A DNA stretch of 64,000 nt. Source: Lachnospiraceae bacterium KH1T2. GTDB lineage: Bacteria > Bacillota > Clostridia > Lachnospirales > Lachnospiraceae. Location of the stretch: the NCBI GenBank assembly GCA_900114405.1, contig FOSY01000001.1, positions 186,001 to 250,000 on the forward strand. Direction: 5' to 3'. Below the pieces are notes generated by a model. That model made no database searches and was not told the origin of the DNA. It saw nothing but the letters and a program-made list of their open reading frames with translations. The position numbers and the translations under genes were made by a program. Numbering within the stretch: the first letter of the stretch is position 1; each line of letters starts with the position of its first letter. Below are positions 33,810 to 43,431 of this stretch, piece by piece.

Positions 33810-35015
33810 ATGTCAAGGATAAGTTCATTAAATGGTGGCTCATCTTATTATTCGACATTATTTTCAGGCTTAAGTACATCATCCTCGAACTCGATTCAGA
33901 CTTCTGATGGACTTGGCTCGATATATTCGAATCTTACAGAGAGCAGGAACCTCAAAAGCGGAAGTTACTATAATTTATTAAAAGCTTACTACCGTAAACA
34001 GGATTCAAGTGCTTTAACTGCTGAAGAAGCTTCATCAGCCAAAGATACTTATTCCAAAGTTCAATCTTCAGCTGATAGCTTAAAATCAGCAGCAGATTCT
34101 TTGAATAATTCAAATCTTTATACAGAAGAGAACAGCGAAAAACTCTTTGAAAAAGTTTCTGATTTCGTAAAAAGCTATAATTCAGCTCTAAATGCTGCAG
34201 GTTCAGATGAAGCATCTGCTACCAACAAAACTGCCTTAAACATGGCGTCAGCCACAGCCAAGAGCGTTAAACAGCTTTCTAAGATCGGAATAAGCATAAG
34301 CAGCGACGGCGAACTTTCTATAGATGAGGATGCCTTTAAGAATGCTGATATTTCAGCAGTAAAAAATATTTTTGCAGGCACCACTTCATATGGAAGTACT
34401 ATTTCCAGCAAAGCCAGCATTATCAGCAATACTGCTGCTTCAAAGCTTGAGAAACTAGGAAAAGCTACTATTTCTAAAAATAATTCCTATGTTTCAAGCT
34501 TGGTAGAAAATAATGCCAAAACCGAAGAAACAGGCAACGTTTACTCAACAATCAAATCCAGTGCTTCAAAGGTTCGTGACGATATCAAAGCTCTTCGTGA
34601 CGAAAAAACCTACCAGAATTCAACTTCTATATATACCGCACTCAACAGTTTTGTTAAGGATTACAACAAATTATTCAAGGCAGGCGTCTCAGAAGATGCA
34701 CAGGCAGCTAACAGCGCAGCCCTGAAACTCACAACATCAACAGGCGGCAACTACAGAAATCTGGAAAAGATAGGAATATCTGTCGACGAGGACGGCATAC
34801 TTTCTATCGATAAATCAAAAGTCAACAACGCAAATGTTGAAGACATCAAAGCTTTGTTTGCAGACGACAATTCCAGCTATGGATATCAGATTGATGTCAA
34901 AGCTCAGGCTCTCGAAAGCATAGCCGCAAACAAGCTTGCAGATACATCAATTTATTCTTCGAACGGTTCTTTTGCATCAACTAATTACAACAATATATTT
35001 ACCTCAATGGTATAA
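33810..35015 (+). CDS. FliD-like protein with two internal repeats
   Basis: A 401-residue Ser/Ala/Asn-rich protein without signal peptide or membrane segment. Two units of about 162 residues repeat. Each ends with a block resembling the C-terminal domain of the flagellar filament cap FliD: FVKSYNSALNAAG...KIGISISSDGELSIDEDAFKN (about 119-178) and FVKDYNKLFKAG...KIGISVDEDGILSIDKSKVNN (about 281-340), each followed by a YG..I..KA segment. A helical SSADSLKSAADSL or SSASKVRDDIKAL stretch precedes each. It lacks the FliD N-terminal D0 and hypervariable domains, so it is not an ordinary cap. AAAGGAG precedes the ATG; the gene is monocistronic between minus-strand genes. Confidence 0.65.
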   Translation: MSRISSLNGGSSYYSTLFSGLSTSSSNSIQTSDGLGSIYSNLTESRNLKSGSYYNLLKAYYRKQDSSALTAEEASSAKDTYSKVQSSADSLKSAADSLNNSNLYTEENSEKLFEKVSDFVKSYNSALNAAGSDEASATNKTALNMASATAKSVKQLSKIGISISSDGELSIDEDAFKNADISAVKNIFAGTTSYGSTISSKASIISNTAASKLEKLGKATISKNNSYVSSLVENNAKTEETGNVYSTIKSSASKVRDDIKALRDEKTYQNSTSIYTALNSFVKDYNKLFKAGVSEDAQAANSAALKLTTSTGGNYRNLEKIGISVDEDGILSIDKSKVNNANVEDIKALFADDNSSYGYQIDVKAQALESIAANKLADTSIYSSNGSFASTNYNNIFTSMV

Positions 35016-35047
35016 AAAAATCCGGTGGCAAACCCACCGGACTTTTT
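35015..35047. terminator. Bidirectional terminator between the FliD-like and hydrogenase genes
   Basis: TCCGGTGG and CCACCGGA pair around five bases; the plus strand continues in CTTTTTTATT and the minus strand in TTTTTTTATACC, so it serves both convergent genes. Confidence 0.88.
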
Positions 35048-35049
35048 TA

Positions 35050-36531
35050 TTATGCCTCTTTATGAGGTCCTTTATGCATTGAAAAGCTCTTAAGATCAAT
35101 ATTTTCCATCTCAATTGCCTGTTCAATATTTCTATCGTCAGCCTTTTTAATAAGGTTATCTCTATCTTTCTTCGCGAGCATTTCCTTACGATGTGATGAA
35201 GGACCACCTACGCAGCCTCCGATACAAGACATACCCTCAATGAAGTCATCTGTAAACTTACCAAACTTCCAAAGTGTGAGCATCTTCTTACACTCTTCAA
35301 GACCATTACACTTTGCAACCTTAATATTTGTTGCGTCGACATCTGTTTCCTTGAATCTCTGAAGTACAGCATCTGTAACACCGCCGCTGTTACCAAATCT
35401 CTTACCGAATACAGAACCCTGCTGTGTCTTGTACTCTGCAGGCTCAAGCTGAACCTTCTTAGCTCTCATCATTGCTCTGATCTCACCAAATGTAAGAGCG
35501 TAATCAGCATTTCCTTCAAGCTCAGAATCTCTAACCTCAGCCTTTTTTGCAACACAAGGTCCGATAAATACAACTACACAATCCGGATCTTTAGCTTTAA
35601 GCATTCTTGACATTGCACACATCGGAGAAATAGATGTTGAAATATTGTCAACAAACTCAGGGAAGTGCTTCTTAATATAGCTTACAAATGCAGGACAGCA
35701 TGAAGTTGTCATCTTCTTGCCTTCTTTATATGCCTCAGCCCATTCAGCAGCCTCTGCAGCAGCTGTAAGATCTCCGCCAAGAGCAACTTCAAGACAATCT
35801 TCAAATCCAATTTTCTTCATTGCCGGCTTCCAGCTATCAATAGTTATGTCTGCGCCGAACTGGCCTTCCCATGAAGGCGCAAGCATCGCATATACTTTCT
35901 TTCCGGCCTGCATTGCCTTTATAATATCAACAATTGATGTCTTTGTTCCAATAGCACCAAACGGGCAAGAATGAACACAGCGTCCACACTGTACGCACTT
36001 AGATTCATCAATTACACAAATTCCATTTTCATCCATTGTAATGGCACCTGTCGGACAGCTCTGCTTACACGGACGAACAAGATCAGCAATAGCATTGTAA
36101 GGACACGCCTTAGCACACTGACCACATTCCTTACAAAGAGAAGGATCAATGTAAGAACGATTTCCCTTTCCAATTGTGATTGCATTGAATTTACAAGCTG
36201 AACGACATGCATGCTGCAGACATCCTCTACAGTTATCAGTAACTGTGTAACGCGAAATCTGACAGTCATCACAAGCTGCCGTAATAACCTGGACAACATT
36301 GTTAGATTTTGCATTAGGATTTGCGTCAAGCCCCTGTGCAAGTCTTACTCTTTCCTTAACAATCTCCCTTTCTCTAAAAACACAGCAACGGAACTTTGCC
36401 TTTGGTCCCGGTGAGATTTCATAAGGAATAGCATCTCTGCCTTCCTCAAGTTTTCCTTCGTAAGCAAGCTCCGCAACCCTTGTAAGAATGGCATGCTTGA
36501 TGTTTAATACCGTTACATCTCCGCTTAACAT
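35050..36531 (-). CDS. Monomeric [FeFe] hydrogenase (group B-like) with N-terminal ferredoxin domains
   Basis: A 493-residue iron hydrogenase homologue that interconverts protons and H2 with ferredoxin or senses H2. An unusual N-terminal region (about 1-85) and Cys cluster CDDCQISRYTVTDNCRGCLQHACRSACK precede 4Fe-4S motifs CKECGQCAKACPY and CVQCGRCVHSCPF. The H-cluster motifs are TSCCPAF (L1), GPCVAKKAE (L2) and SCIGGCVGG (L3); all bridging cysteines are present. L1 ends in Phe and L2 reads GPC, not the MPC of group A, so group B is likely. The ATG at 36529-36531 follows AAAGGAG. Maturases HydEFG are not in the window. Confidence 0.88.
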   Translation of the reverse strand: MLSGDVTVLNIKHAILTRVAELAYEGKLEEGRDAIPYEISPGPKAKFRCCVFREREIVKERVRLAQGLDANPNAKSNNVVQVITAACDDCQISRYTVTDNCRGCLQHACRSACKFNAITIGKGNRSYIDPSLCKECGQCAKACPYNAIADLVRPCKQSCPTGAITMDENGICVIDESKCVQCGRCVHSCPFGAIGTKTSIVDIIKAMQAGKKVYAMLAPSWEGQFGADITIDSWKPAMKKIGFEDCLEVALGGDLTAAAEAAEWAEAYKEGKKMTTSCCPAFVSYIKKHFPEFVDNISTSISPMCAMSRMLKAKDPDCVVVFIGPCVAKKAEVRDSELEGNADYALTFGEIRAMMRAKKVQLEPAEYKTQQGSVFGKRFGNSGGVTDAVLQRFKETDVDATNIKVAKCNGLEECKKMLTLWKFGKFTDDFIEGMSCIGGCVGGPSSHRKEMLAKKDRDNLIKKADDRNIEQAIEMENIDLKSFSMHKGPHKEA

Positions 36532-36540
36532 AAAACTCCT

Positions 36541-36640
36541 TTCAGATTGGAACTGCCTTTCTCCGCAGGTCAACTGTGTTCCTGCATCGAACAGTACCGC
36601 TTTCTCCCATATATATAATTAGTAATATTATTACCCTTTT
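36541..36640 (-). promoter_or_regulatory. Structured leader of the hydrogenase gene, function unknown
   Basis: On the minus strand, GCAGG..ACAGTTGACCTGC can form a stem and GGAAC..GTTCC can close a larger loop, directly before the AAAGGAG ribosome site. AT-rich sequence with TATATATATGGGAG lies ahead. No known riboswitch family was recognised. Confidence 0.35.
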
Positions 36641-36705
36641 TAAACTCTTCTCACGAATAATAATATCAAGCCTTGTTTATTATTTCACAATCTCAGAAAA
36701 AAATA

Positions 36706-36741
36706 AAGACCTCCGGAGCTTTTTTTAGCGCCAGAGGTCTT
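36706..36741 (-). terminator. Intrinsic terminator after nifJ
   Basis: Minus-strand AAGACCTCTGGCGC pairs with GCTCCGGAGGTCTT around A-rich loop bases and continues into TATTTTTTTC. Further palindromes (GAATTTGTACAAATTC at 36791-36806; CGATAAGTA/TACTTATCG at 36816-36852) lie between it and the nifJ stop and probably stabilise the mRNA 3' end. Confidence 0.75.
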
Positions 36742-36880
36742 TTTTACATAAAACTCACGACAACTTTAAAAAAATAACTTATTTTTTGTAGAATTTGTAC
36801 AAATTCTTTTTTATACGATAAGTACCTTTTGCGCAGTAGATACTTATCGCTTTATAAAACTAATTCAAAAACCGATCAGA

Positions 36881-39800
36881 TCAGTCCTTGTTTGAATCAT
36901 AGAGATCTACAAGACCATTGAGGTACTCGAAGTGCTTCTGAGCATTCTCTGCAGCCTTCTCGAAGAGCTTATCAGCCTTTTCAGCATTAACCTTCTTAAG
37001 AGCTGTGTAACGAGCTTCACCATTGATGAAGTCCATATATGGAATTGTAGCAGCCTTAGAGTCAAGAGAGAACTTCTTCTCTGCAGCAGGATTGAAGTGG
37101 AACAGGTTCCAGTATCCTGCATCAACAGCCTTCTTCTCTTCAGCCATAGCTGTACCCATACCACTTCTGATTCTGTGGTTGATACATGGAGCATAACCGA
37201 TGATAAGTGAAGGACCATTGTAAGCTTCAGCCTCAGCAAGAACCTTAACAAGCTGATTCATGTTAGCACCCATAGCAACCTGTGCTACGTATACATAACC
37301 ATAGCTCATTGCGATAGCAGCGAGATCCTTCTGCTTGATCTCCTTACCACCTGCAGCGAACTGAGCAACAGCACCTGTAGGAGTAGCCTTAGATGACTGT
37401 CCGCCTGTGTTAGAGTAAACCTCAGTGTTGAATACGAATACGTTAACATCTTCACCAGATGCAAGAACGTGATCAAGTCCACCGAATCCGATATCGTATG
37501 ACCATCCGTCACCACCGAAGATCCACTGTGACTTCTTAGCAAGGAAGTCTTTGTTAGCAAGAACTGCCTTAGCTTCTTCAGAGCCATTCTTCTCAAGAGC
37601 AGCAACAAGAGGCTTTGTAGCTTCTGTGTTAAGAGCTGTTGAGTCATATGTCTCGATCCACTTATCAGCAGCAGCCTTTACGTCTGCATCATTCTCAGCG
37701 ATCTTAGCAATCTGATCCTTAAGGTTAGAACGAAGAGTCTTCTGTGCAAGGTGCATACCAAATCCGAACTCTGCGTTATCCTCGAAGAGTGAGTTATCCC
37801 ATGCAGGACCGTGACCTTCCTTGTTTACTGTGTAAGGTGTAGAAGGTGAAGAGTTACCCCAAATTGAAGAACATCCTGTTGCATTAGCAACATACATTCT
37901 ATCACCAAAGAGCTGAGTAATAAGCTTAGCATATGGTGTCTCACCACAACCTGCACAAGCGCCTGAGAACTCAAGGAGTGGCTGTCTGAGCTGTGAGCCC
38001 TTAACAGATGCAATCTTGAACTTCTCGATGAGGTCTTCCTTATCAGGAAGCTCTACAGCGTAGTCGAAGTACTTCTGCTCAGCCTTAAGAGCATCATCAA
38101 GAGTCTTCATTTCAAGAGCCTTGTTGCCCTTCATGCCAGGACATACGTTAGCACAAGAACCACATCCAAGACAGTCCATATCAGAGATAACAACTGAGAA
38201 CTTGTATGCAGGTGCGCCTGTCATATCCTTGTATGGCATTCCTTCTGGAGCTGCAGCTGCTTCAGCCTCTGTCATAGCGTTAAGACGGATTGCAGCGTGA
38301 GGACATACATATGAACAGAAACCACACTGGATACAGTTATCAGGATTCCATACAGGAACTGCAACGGAAACTCCACGCTTCTCGTATGCTGCTGCACCTG
38401 AAGGTGTAGAACCATCTGTGTACTTAGCAACAACTGAAACAGGGATTGAGTTACCTTCCTGAGCAGATACCTTGATCTGGATATCGTTAACGAAGTCGAT
38501 AACTTCCTTACGTCCCTTTGTAGCCTTAGCATAGTCAAGACCTTCGTCCTCACAGTTAGACCACTCAGCAGGAACCTTAACTTCAACAACGCCCTTAGCA
38601 CCGAGATCGATAGCGTTCCAGTTCTTCTGAACGACATCATCACCCTTAAGGCCGTATGTCTTCTTAGCAGCAGCCTTCATAAGCTCGATAGCCTTGTCCT
38701 CAGGAATGATTCCTGTAAGAGCGAAGAATGCAGACTGAAGAATTGTATTGATTCGTGTAGGACCCATGCCTGACTCAATACCAAGCTTTACACCATCGAT
38801 TGTGTAGAACTTGATCTTGTGATCAGCAATGTACTTCTTAACCTGACCTGGAAGGTGCTTATCAAGCTCTTCACCTGTCCATGGGCAGTTAAGGAGGAAT
38901 GTACCACCATCAACAAGTTCCTGAACCATGTTGTACTTTCTTACGTATGCTGCATTGTGGCAAGCTACGAAGTTAGCCTGATGGATAAGGTATGTTGACT
39001 TGATTGGGCTCTTACCGAATCTAAGGTGAGACATTGTGATACCGCCTGACTTCTTTGAATCATAGTCAAAGTAAGCCTGAACGTACATGTCTGTGTTATC
39101 ACCGATGATCTTGATAGAGTTCTTGTTAGCACCTACAGTACCGTCGGCACCAAGACCCCAGAACTTACAGCAAACTGTTCCTTCAGGAGTTGTAACAAGA
39201 TCCTTACCAGCATCAAGTGAAAGATGAGTAACATCATCGTTGATACCGATTGTGAACTCTTTCTTCTCTGTGTTGTGGTAAACAGCAACGATCTGGTTAG
39301 GAGTTGTATCCTTTGAACCAAGACCATAACGTCCTGAGAAGATTTCGCAATCAGCGAACTGTGTTCCACGAACTGCAGCCATAACATCAAGTGCAAGAGG
39401 CTCGCCGATAGAACCTGGCTCCTTTGTACGGTCAAGAACTGTGATCTTCTTAACTGTTGAAGGAATTGTGTTGATGAATGCATCAACCTTGAATGGTCTG
39501 TAAAGTCTAACCTTAACAAGACCAACCTTCTCACCCTGAGCTGCAAGGTAATCGATTGTCTCTTCGATTGTGTCATTTACAGAACCCATAGCAACGATTA
39601 CGTGCTCAGCATCAGCTGCACCGTAATAGTTGAAGAGCTTATAATCTGTACCGATCTTCTTGTTGATCTCGTTCATGTACTTCTCAACGATTGCAGGAAG
39701 GTCATTATAAGCTGTATTACAAGACTCACGTGTCTGGAAGAATACATCCGGATTCTGTGCTGAACCCATCTGACATGGATGGTTCGGGTTAAGAGCCTCG

Positions 39801-40414
39801 GATCTGTACTTCTGGATTGCTTCTCTAGGAAGGATATCCTCGAAGTCTTCGTTTGACCAGCAGTCAATCTTCTGAATTTCGTGTGATGTACGGAAACCAT
39901 CGAAGAAGTTAATGAATGGAATTCTTCCTTCGATAGCTGCAAGATATGCTACAGGTGTGAGATCCATAACTTCCTGTACAGAAGACTCACAGAGCATAGC
40001 ACAACCTGTCTGACGGCAAGCATATACGTCAGAGTGGTCACCGAAAATATTAAGTGCGTGAGAAGCTACACAACGAGCTGATACGTTGAATACGCCCGGA
40101 AGTCTCTCACCAGCAACCTTGTAAAGGTTAGGGATCATAAGAAGAAGTCCCTGAGATGCTGTATAAGTTGATGTAAGAGCACCAGCTACAAGTGAGCCGT
40201 GTACTGCACCAGCGGCACCAGCCTCTGATTCCATCTCTACCATCTTAACAGTGTTGCCAAAGATGTTCTTTCTACCCTGAGTTGCCCATTCATCGGTGTG
40301 CTCTGCCATCGGTGAAGAAGGGGTAATTGGGTAAATAGCAGCTGTATCTGTAAAGATATACGCTGCATGTGCAGCTGCTTCATTACCATCCATGGTCTTT
40401 TTAAATCTTGCCAT
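36881..40414 (-). CDS. nifJ: Pyruvate:ferredoxin (flavodoxin) oxidoreductase
   Basis: Oxidises pyruvate with CoA to acetyl-CoA, CO2 and reduced ferredoxin. At 1177 residues it is the fused homodimeric form. Domain I begins with ITPSSPMAEHTDEWA (about 32-46), followed by domains II and III, then a 2x[4Fe-4S] ferredoxin domain (CIQCGFCSYVCPHAAIRL and CLGCGSCANVCPG, about 685-760), and the TPP domain with CAGCGETPYAKLITQLFG, NATGCSSIWG, GDGWSYDIGFGGLDH and NTEVYSNTGGQSSKATPTG. The fourth cluster ligands and CoA-site residues are present. AGGAGG precedes the ATG. It probably feeds the hydrogenase gene downstream with reduced ferredoxin. Confidence 0.98.
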   Translation of the reverse strand: MARFKKTMDGNEAAAHAAYIFTDTAAIYPITPSSPMAEHTDEWATQGRKNIFGNTVKMVEMESEAGAAGAVHGSLVAGALTSTYTASQGLLLMIPNLYKVAGERLPGVFNVSARCVASHALNIFGDHSDVYACRQTGCAMLCESSVQEVMDLTPVAYLAAIEGRIPFINFFDGFRTSHEIQKIDCWSNEDFEDILPREAIQKYRSEALNPNHPCQMGSAQNPDVFFQTRESCNTAYNDLPAIVEKYMNEINKKIGTDYKLFNYYGAADAEHVIVAMGSVNDTIEETIDYLAAQGEKVGLVKVRLYRPFKVDAFINTIPSTVKKITVLDRTKEPGSIGEPLALDVMAAVRGTQFADCEIFSGRYGLGSKDTTPNQIVAVYHNTEKKEFTIGINDDVTHLSLDAGKDLVTTPEGTVCCKFWGLGADGTVGANKNSIKIIGDNTDMYVQAYFDYDSKKSGGITMSHLRFGKSPIKSTYLIHQANFVACHNAAYVRKYNMVQELVDGGTFLLNCPWTGEELDKHLPGQVKKYIADHKIKFYTIDGVKLGIESGMGPTRINTILQSAFFALTGIIPEDKAIELMKAAAKKTYGLKGDDVVQKNWNAIDLGAKGVVEVKVPAEWSNCEDEGLDYAKATKGRKEVIDFVNDIQIKVSAQEGNSIPVSVVAKYTDGSTPSGAAAYEKRGVSVAVPVWNPDNCIQCGFCSYVCPHAAIRLNAMTEAEAAAAPEGMPYKDMTGAPAYKFSVVISDMDCLGCGSCANVCPGMKGNKALEMKTLDDALKAEQKYFDYAVELPDKEDLIEKFKIASVKGSQLRQPLLEFSGACAGCGETPYAKLITQLFGDRMYVANATGCSSIWGNSSPSTPYTVNKEGHGPAWDNSLFEDNAEFGFGMHLAQKTLRSNLKDQIAKIAENDADVKAAADKWIETYDSTALNTEATKPLVAALEKNGSEEAKAVLANKDFLAKKSQWIFGGDGWSYDIGFGGLDHVLASGEDVNVFVFNTEVYSNTGGQSSKATPTGAVAQFAAGGKEIKQKDLAAIAMSYGYVYVAQVAMGANMNQLVKVLAEAEAYNGPSLIIGYAPCINHRIRSGMGTAMAEEKKAVDAGYWNLFHFNPAAEKKFSLDSKAATIPYMDFINGEARYTALKKVNAEKADKLFEKAAENAQKHFEYLNGLVDLYDSNKD

Positions 40415-40595
40415 TTTGTAATTCCTCCTACCTTATTTGGTTATTAAAAAGCAATATTAAATCGGAATAACCCATCAAAGTACGATAAGTAACTCCGAAA
40501 ATAATACACACTTTATGTTTGAAAGGATAATTCTTGAGCCATTCCTTTCATGCTTTCGCACTCTAAATTCTATCACACTTGACCGTTAAAGTAAA

Positions 40596-40626
40596 CAAAA
40601 AGCACAGGCTAACCCTGTGCTTTTTT
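40596..40626 (-). terminator. Intrinsic terminator after sufU
   Basis: Minus-strand AAGCACAGG and CCTGTGCTT around a five-base loop, followed by TTTTGTTTAC. It lies about 60 bases beyond the sufU stop codon and insulates the Suf operon from nifJ. Confidence 0.85.
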
Positions 40627-40686
40627 AGTAAAAAAACCGTACATTTCAAATCATACGATTTAATGAAAATTTTTATTATTAATCTA

Positions 40687-41157
40687 TCAGCTGCATTCCT
40701 GATGTTTCGCGTGTGCTTCTGCCGAATCTGCCCCATTCTCTATGATATCTTTAAGAGTCCTCCAACCAAGCAGCGCACATTTGACACGTGCCGGCATATG
40801 CGAAATATCCTTAAGAATACCTGCCTCATCAAGATCCTCTATATCTTCATCTGAAGCTTTTCCATGGATCATATTAAAAAATTTATTGATATATTCTGTA
40901 GCAGTCTGCACATCTTCACCGATAACAAGATCCAGCATCATGTCACATGAAGCCTGTGAAATCGCGCATCCATACCCACTGAAAGATCCATCTTCGATAA
41001 TTCCGTTCTTAACCTTAAGCTGTAAAAAAATATCATCTCCACATGTTGGATTAACACCTTCAAGCTCTATAGTAGCATCACTTATCGGCTTTTTGTGTGA
41101 CGGTCTCAGATTATGTTCATTTAATATGCTGCTTCCATAAATTCCATTACTCTGCAA
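40687..41157 (-). CDS. sufU: SUF system Fe-S assembly protein SufU
   Basis: Zinc-dependent sulphur acceptor that takes persulphide from SufS and passes it to SufBCD. The 156-residue protein carries the SufU ligands in NPTCGDD, GYGCAISQASCDMM and PARVKCALLGWRTL, giving the three conserved cysteines plus the aspartate. The start overlaps the sufS end by 11 bases; TTG at 41155-41157 is used because GGAGG lies ten bases before it and no better start is available. It ends the operon sufCBDSU. Confidence 0.95.
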   Translation of the reverse strand: MQSNGIYGSSILNEHNLRPSHKKPISDATIELEGVNPTCGDDIFLQLKVKNGIIEDGSFSGYGCAISQASCDMMLDLVIGEDVQTATEYINKFFNMIHGKASDEDIEDLDEAGILKDISHMPARVKCALLGWRTLKDIIENGADSAEAHAKHQECS

Positions 41158-42364
41158 AGCCCATATACCTCCTTACTTCCTTAAGTTTTTTCATAAAGAA
41201 GCGTACGTCCTCTTCATTATTATAGAAATACAGACTTGCACGTGCCGTCGAAGATGCACCGATGTGCTTCATAAGTGGCTCCGCACAATGATGTCCGGCT
41301 CTTATGCAAATATGACTTTCATCTAATATGGATGAAATATCATGCGGATGGACATCATCTATCGTAAAAGTAACTATTCCATTATGTTTCAGCGGATCTT
41401 TTGATCCAAAAATATGCATATATGGATAATTTTCTGCCTCTTCAAAAATAATTTTTGTTAATCTGTCCTCTACTTCTCTAACATGATCAAATCCAACATT
41501 TTGAAGATACTTTATCGCTTCTGCCAATTCATAAGCGCCTGCTGCATTTACAGTTCCTGCTTCAAATTTATGCGGAAGCTCAGCCCATTTTGCCCCATCC
41601 AGTGAAACTGACTCAATCATTTCTCCTCCACGCATAAATGGAGGCATAGCTTCAAGCAATTCTTTTTTACCGTATAAAACTCCAATTCCAAAAGGTCCCA
41701 TGAGTTTATGACCTGAGAATGCAAAAAAGTCTGCGCCAAGCTCTTTAACATCAACTTTCATATGCGGTGTAGACTGTGCACCGTCTACTACCACTTTAGC
41801 ACCAAAGCCATGTGCCCTGTCAGCTATCTCTTTAACAGGATTTACACATCCAAGAACATTTGAAACATGTGCAATGCACACAAGCTTAGTTCTTTCATTG
41901 ATCTTTGTCTCGATCTCTTCTTTTGAAAATATGCCTTCCTTGTCAGGTACAAGGTACACCAGGCGAGCTCCTGTCTTTTCAGCTACCATCTGCCATGGGA
42001 GCATATTTGAATGATGCTCCATGATTGTAGATACTATTTCGTCTCCCGGTTTAAGGTTTGAAAGACCATATGAATATGCGACAAGGTTCAACGATTCTGA
42101 AGTATTTCTAGTAAACATTATTTCTTTCTCAGAATCTGCACCTATAAATTCTTTCACAGCAGCTCTTGCATTTTCATACGCATCGGTAGCCGCCATTGAG
42201 AGTTCATACAAACCTCTCAACGGATTTGCATTCATCTCTTCATAAAATCTTTTTCCCGCATTTATAACTGCGTCCGGTCTCTGTGCAGTCGCTGCAGTAT
42301 CCAAATATACATAATCTGTATTACGGAATACCGCAAAATCATTACGAAAATTCTTCTCACTCAT
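41147..42364 (-). CDS. sufS: Cysteine desulfurase SufS
   Basis: PLP enzyme that mobilises sulphur from cysteine as persulphide. The 405-residue protein begins NDFAVFRNTDYVYLDTAATAQRP, carries the PLP lysine in AFSGHKLMGPFGIGVLYG, the VDGAQSTPHMKVDV aspartate/histidine segment, and the catalytic loop with RAGHHCAEPLMKHIG, whose cysteine is the active site. It is translationally coupled to sufD (4-base overlap) and to sufU. Confidence 0.96.
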   Translation of the reverse strand: MSEKNFRNDFAVFRNTDYVYLDTAATAQRPDAVINAGKRFYEEMNANPLRGLYELSMAATDAYENARAAVKEFIGADSEKEIMFTRNTSESLNLVAYSYGLSNLKPGDEIVSTIMEHHSNMLPWQMVAEKTGARLVYLVPDKEGIFSKEEIETKINERTKLVCIAHVSNVLGCVNPVKEIADRAHGFGAKVVVDGAQSTPHMKVDVKELGADFFAFSGHKLMGPFGIGVLYGKKELLEAMPPFMRGGEMIESVSLDGAKWAELPHKFEAGTVNAAGAYELAEAIKYLQNVGFDHVREVEDRLTKIIFEEAENYPYMHIFGSKDPLKHNGIVTFTIDDVHPHDISSILDESHICIRAGHHCAEPLMKHIGASSTARASLYFYNNEEDVRFFMKKLKEVRRYMGFAE

Positions 42365-43431
42365 CTTTCTCCAAAAGCCTCCTCAATAAATTTCTGAATC
42401 CTTCCAGCAGTTCCTTCATCATTTATCAGCCTTTGAACGCTGTTGAGCTTAGCTTTTGTCATAAGAATATCAGCTGCTTTTTCTGAAATTCCTCTGGATT
42501 TCATATAAAAAAGTACATCCTCTGAAAGTCTGCCGATCGAAGCGCCATGTGTTCCCTCAACATCATCTTCATCACACAGAATGATAGGAAGTGTATTATT
42601 ATGAACATCTTTATTCAAGAGAAGCGTATCTTCCATCTCATGTCCGACAGCGCCTTTAGCTCCATGCACGAGATCTATAGTCCCTCGGAAATTCTTGACT
42701 GCATTATCATCAAGCGCACCTTTAACGTTAAGCTCACACGCAGATTTCTTTCCAAGATGCCGTACATAATAATTCATATCAAGAAGCTGATCTTTTCTCT
42801 GCAGATAGCCTACATTTCCATTGTAGCTGCTCTTGCGTCCTTTAAGATCTACTTCAAGTCCGACATAATTCCTTCCTCCGCCCAGTTCCATTTGGGTTAT
42901 ATCAACTGCTCCGTCATCTTCAGCCTCAGCACCTATTGCATCAAAGTGAAGATACTTATTGCCAAGAAGATTTGTTTTTACGACGTGTACTACTGCCCCG
43001 GCTTTAGCATAAATCTTTGTCTGAATGCCGAAAAAGCCGCTATCTTCTTTTCCAGAAGAATAATCCATTATGACAGTAATCTCACTTCCTTCTTCAGCGA
43101 TTATCTCCTGCCTTCTCAAAGTTCCGTCGCCTTCTCCGAGCGAATATCTTAAGATCAGCGGCTTCTGAACCCTGACTCCTGCACGTGAACGCACCACAAG
43201 TGTTTCGATTTTCCTTTCGTTCATCATTTCATCGAGTGCCGGACCCATACCGGTTTTCACCTCAGACAAAAGATTCCCATCTCGTTCCACCGTTATCCCT
43301 GATGGAATATCCTCAACATTCAGATTTCCGCGATCATTTATTACAACTTCTTCATCTATATTAACTGAATTCAACTTCAGAAAATTCCAAGTTAATGTAG
43401 GAAGCTGATTGATAGACATGTTTATTTTCAT
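42361..43431 (-). CDS. sufD: Fe-S cluster assembly protein SufD
   Basis: Scaffold partner of SufB in the SufBC2D complex. The 356-residue protein has the beta-helix core (GKKSACELNVKGALDDNAVKNFRGTIDLVHGAKGAVGHEMEDTLLL) and the end AADILMTKAKLNSVQRLINDEG. Similarity to SufB is seen in the SIGRLSEDVLFYMKSRGISEKAA segment. The start shares one base with the sufB stop codon. It is short but within range for clostridial SufD. Confidence 0.93.
   Translation of the reverse strand: MKINMSINQLPTLTWNFLKLNSVNIDEEVVINDRGNLNVEDIPSGITVERDGNLLSEVKTGMGPALDEMMNERKIETLVVRSRAGVRVQKPLILRYSLGEGDGTLRRQEIIAEEGSEITVIMDYSSGKEDSGFFGIQTKIYAKAGAVVHVVKTNLLGNKYLHFDAIGAEAEDDGAVDITQMELGGGRNYVGLEVDLKGRKSSYNGNVGYLQRKDQLLDMNYYVRHLGKKSACELNVKGALDDNAVKNFRGTIDLVHGAKGAVGHEMEDTLLLNKDVHNNTLPIILCDEDDVEGTHGASIGRLSEDVLFYMKSRGISEKAADILMTKAKLNSVQRLINDEGTAGRIQKFIEEAFGER

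Noticed and set aside
34175..34429. Minus-strand open frame in the FliD-like gene
   Set aside because: It is the antisense shadow of a Ser/Ala-rich repeat gene, whose own frame has a good ribosome site and terminator.
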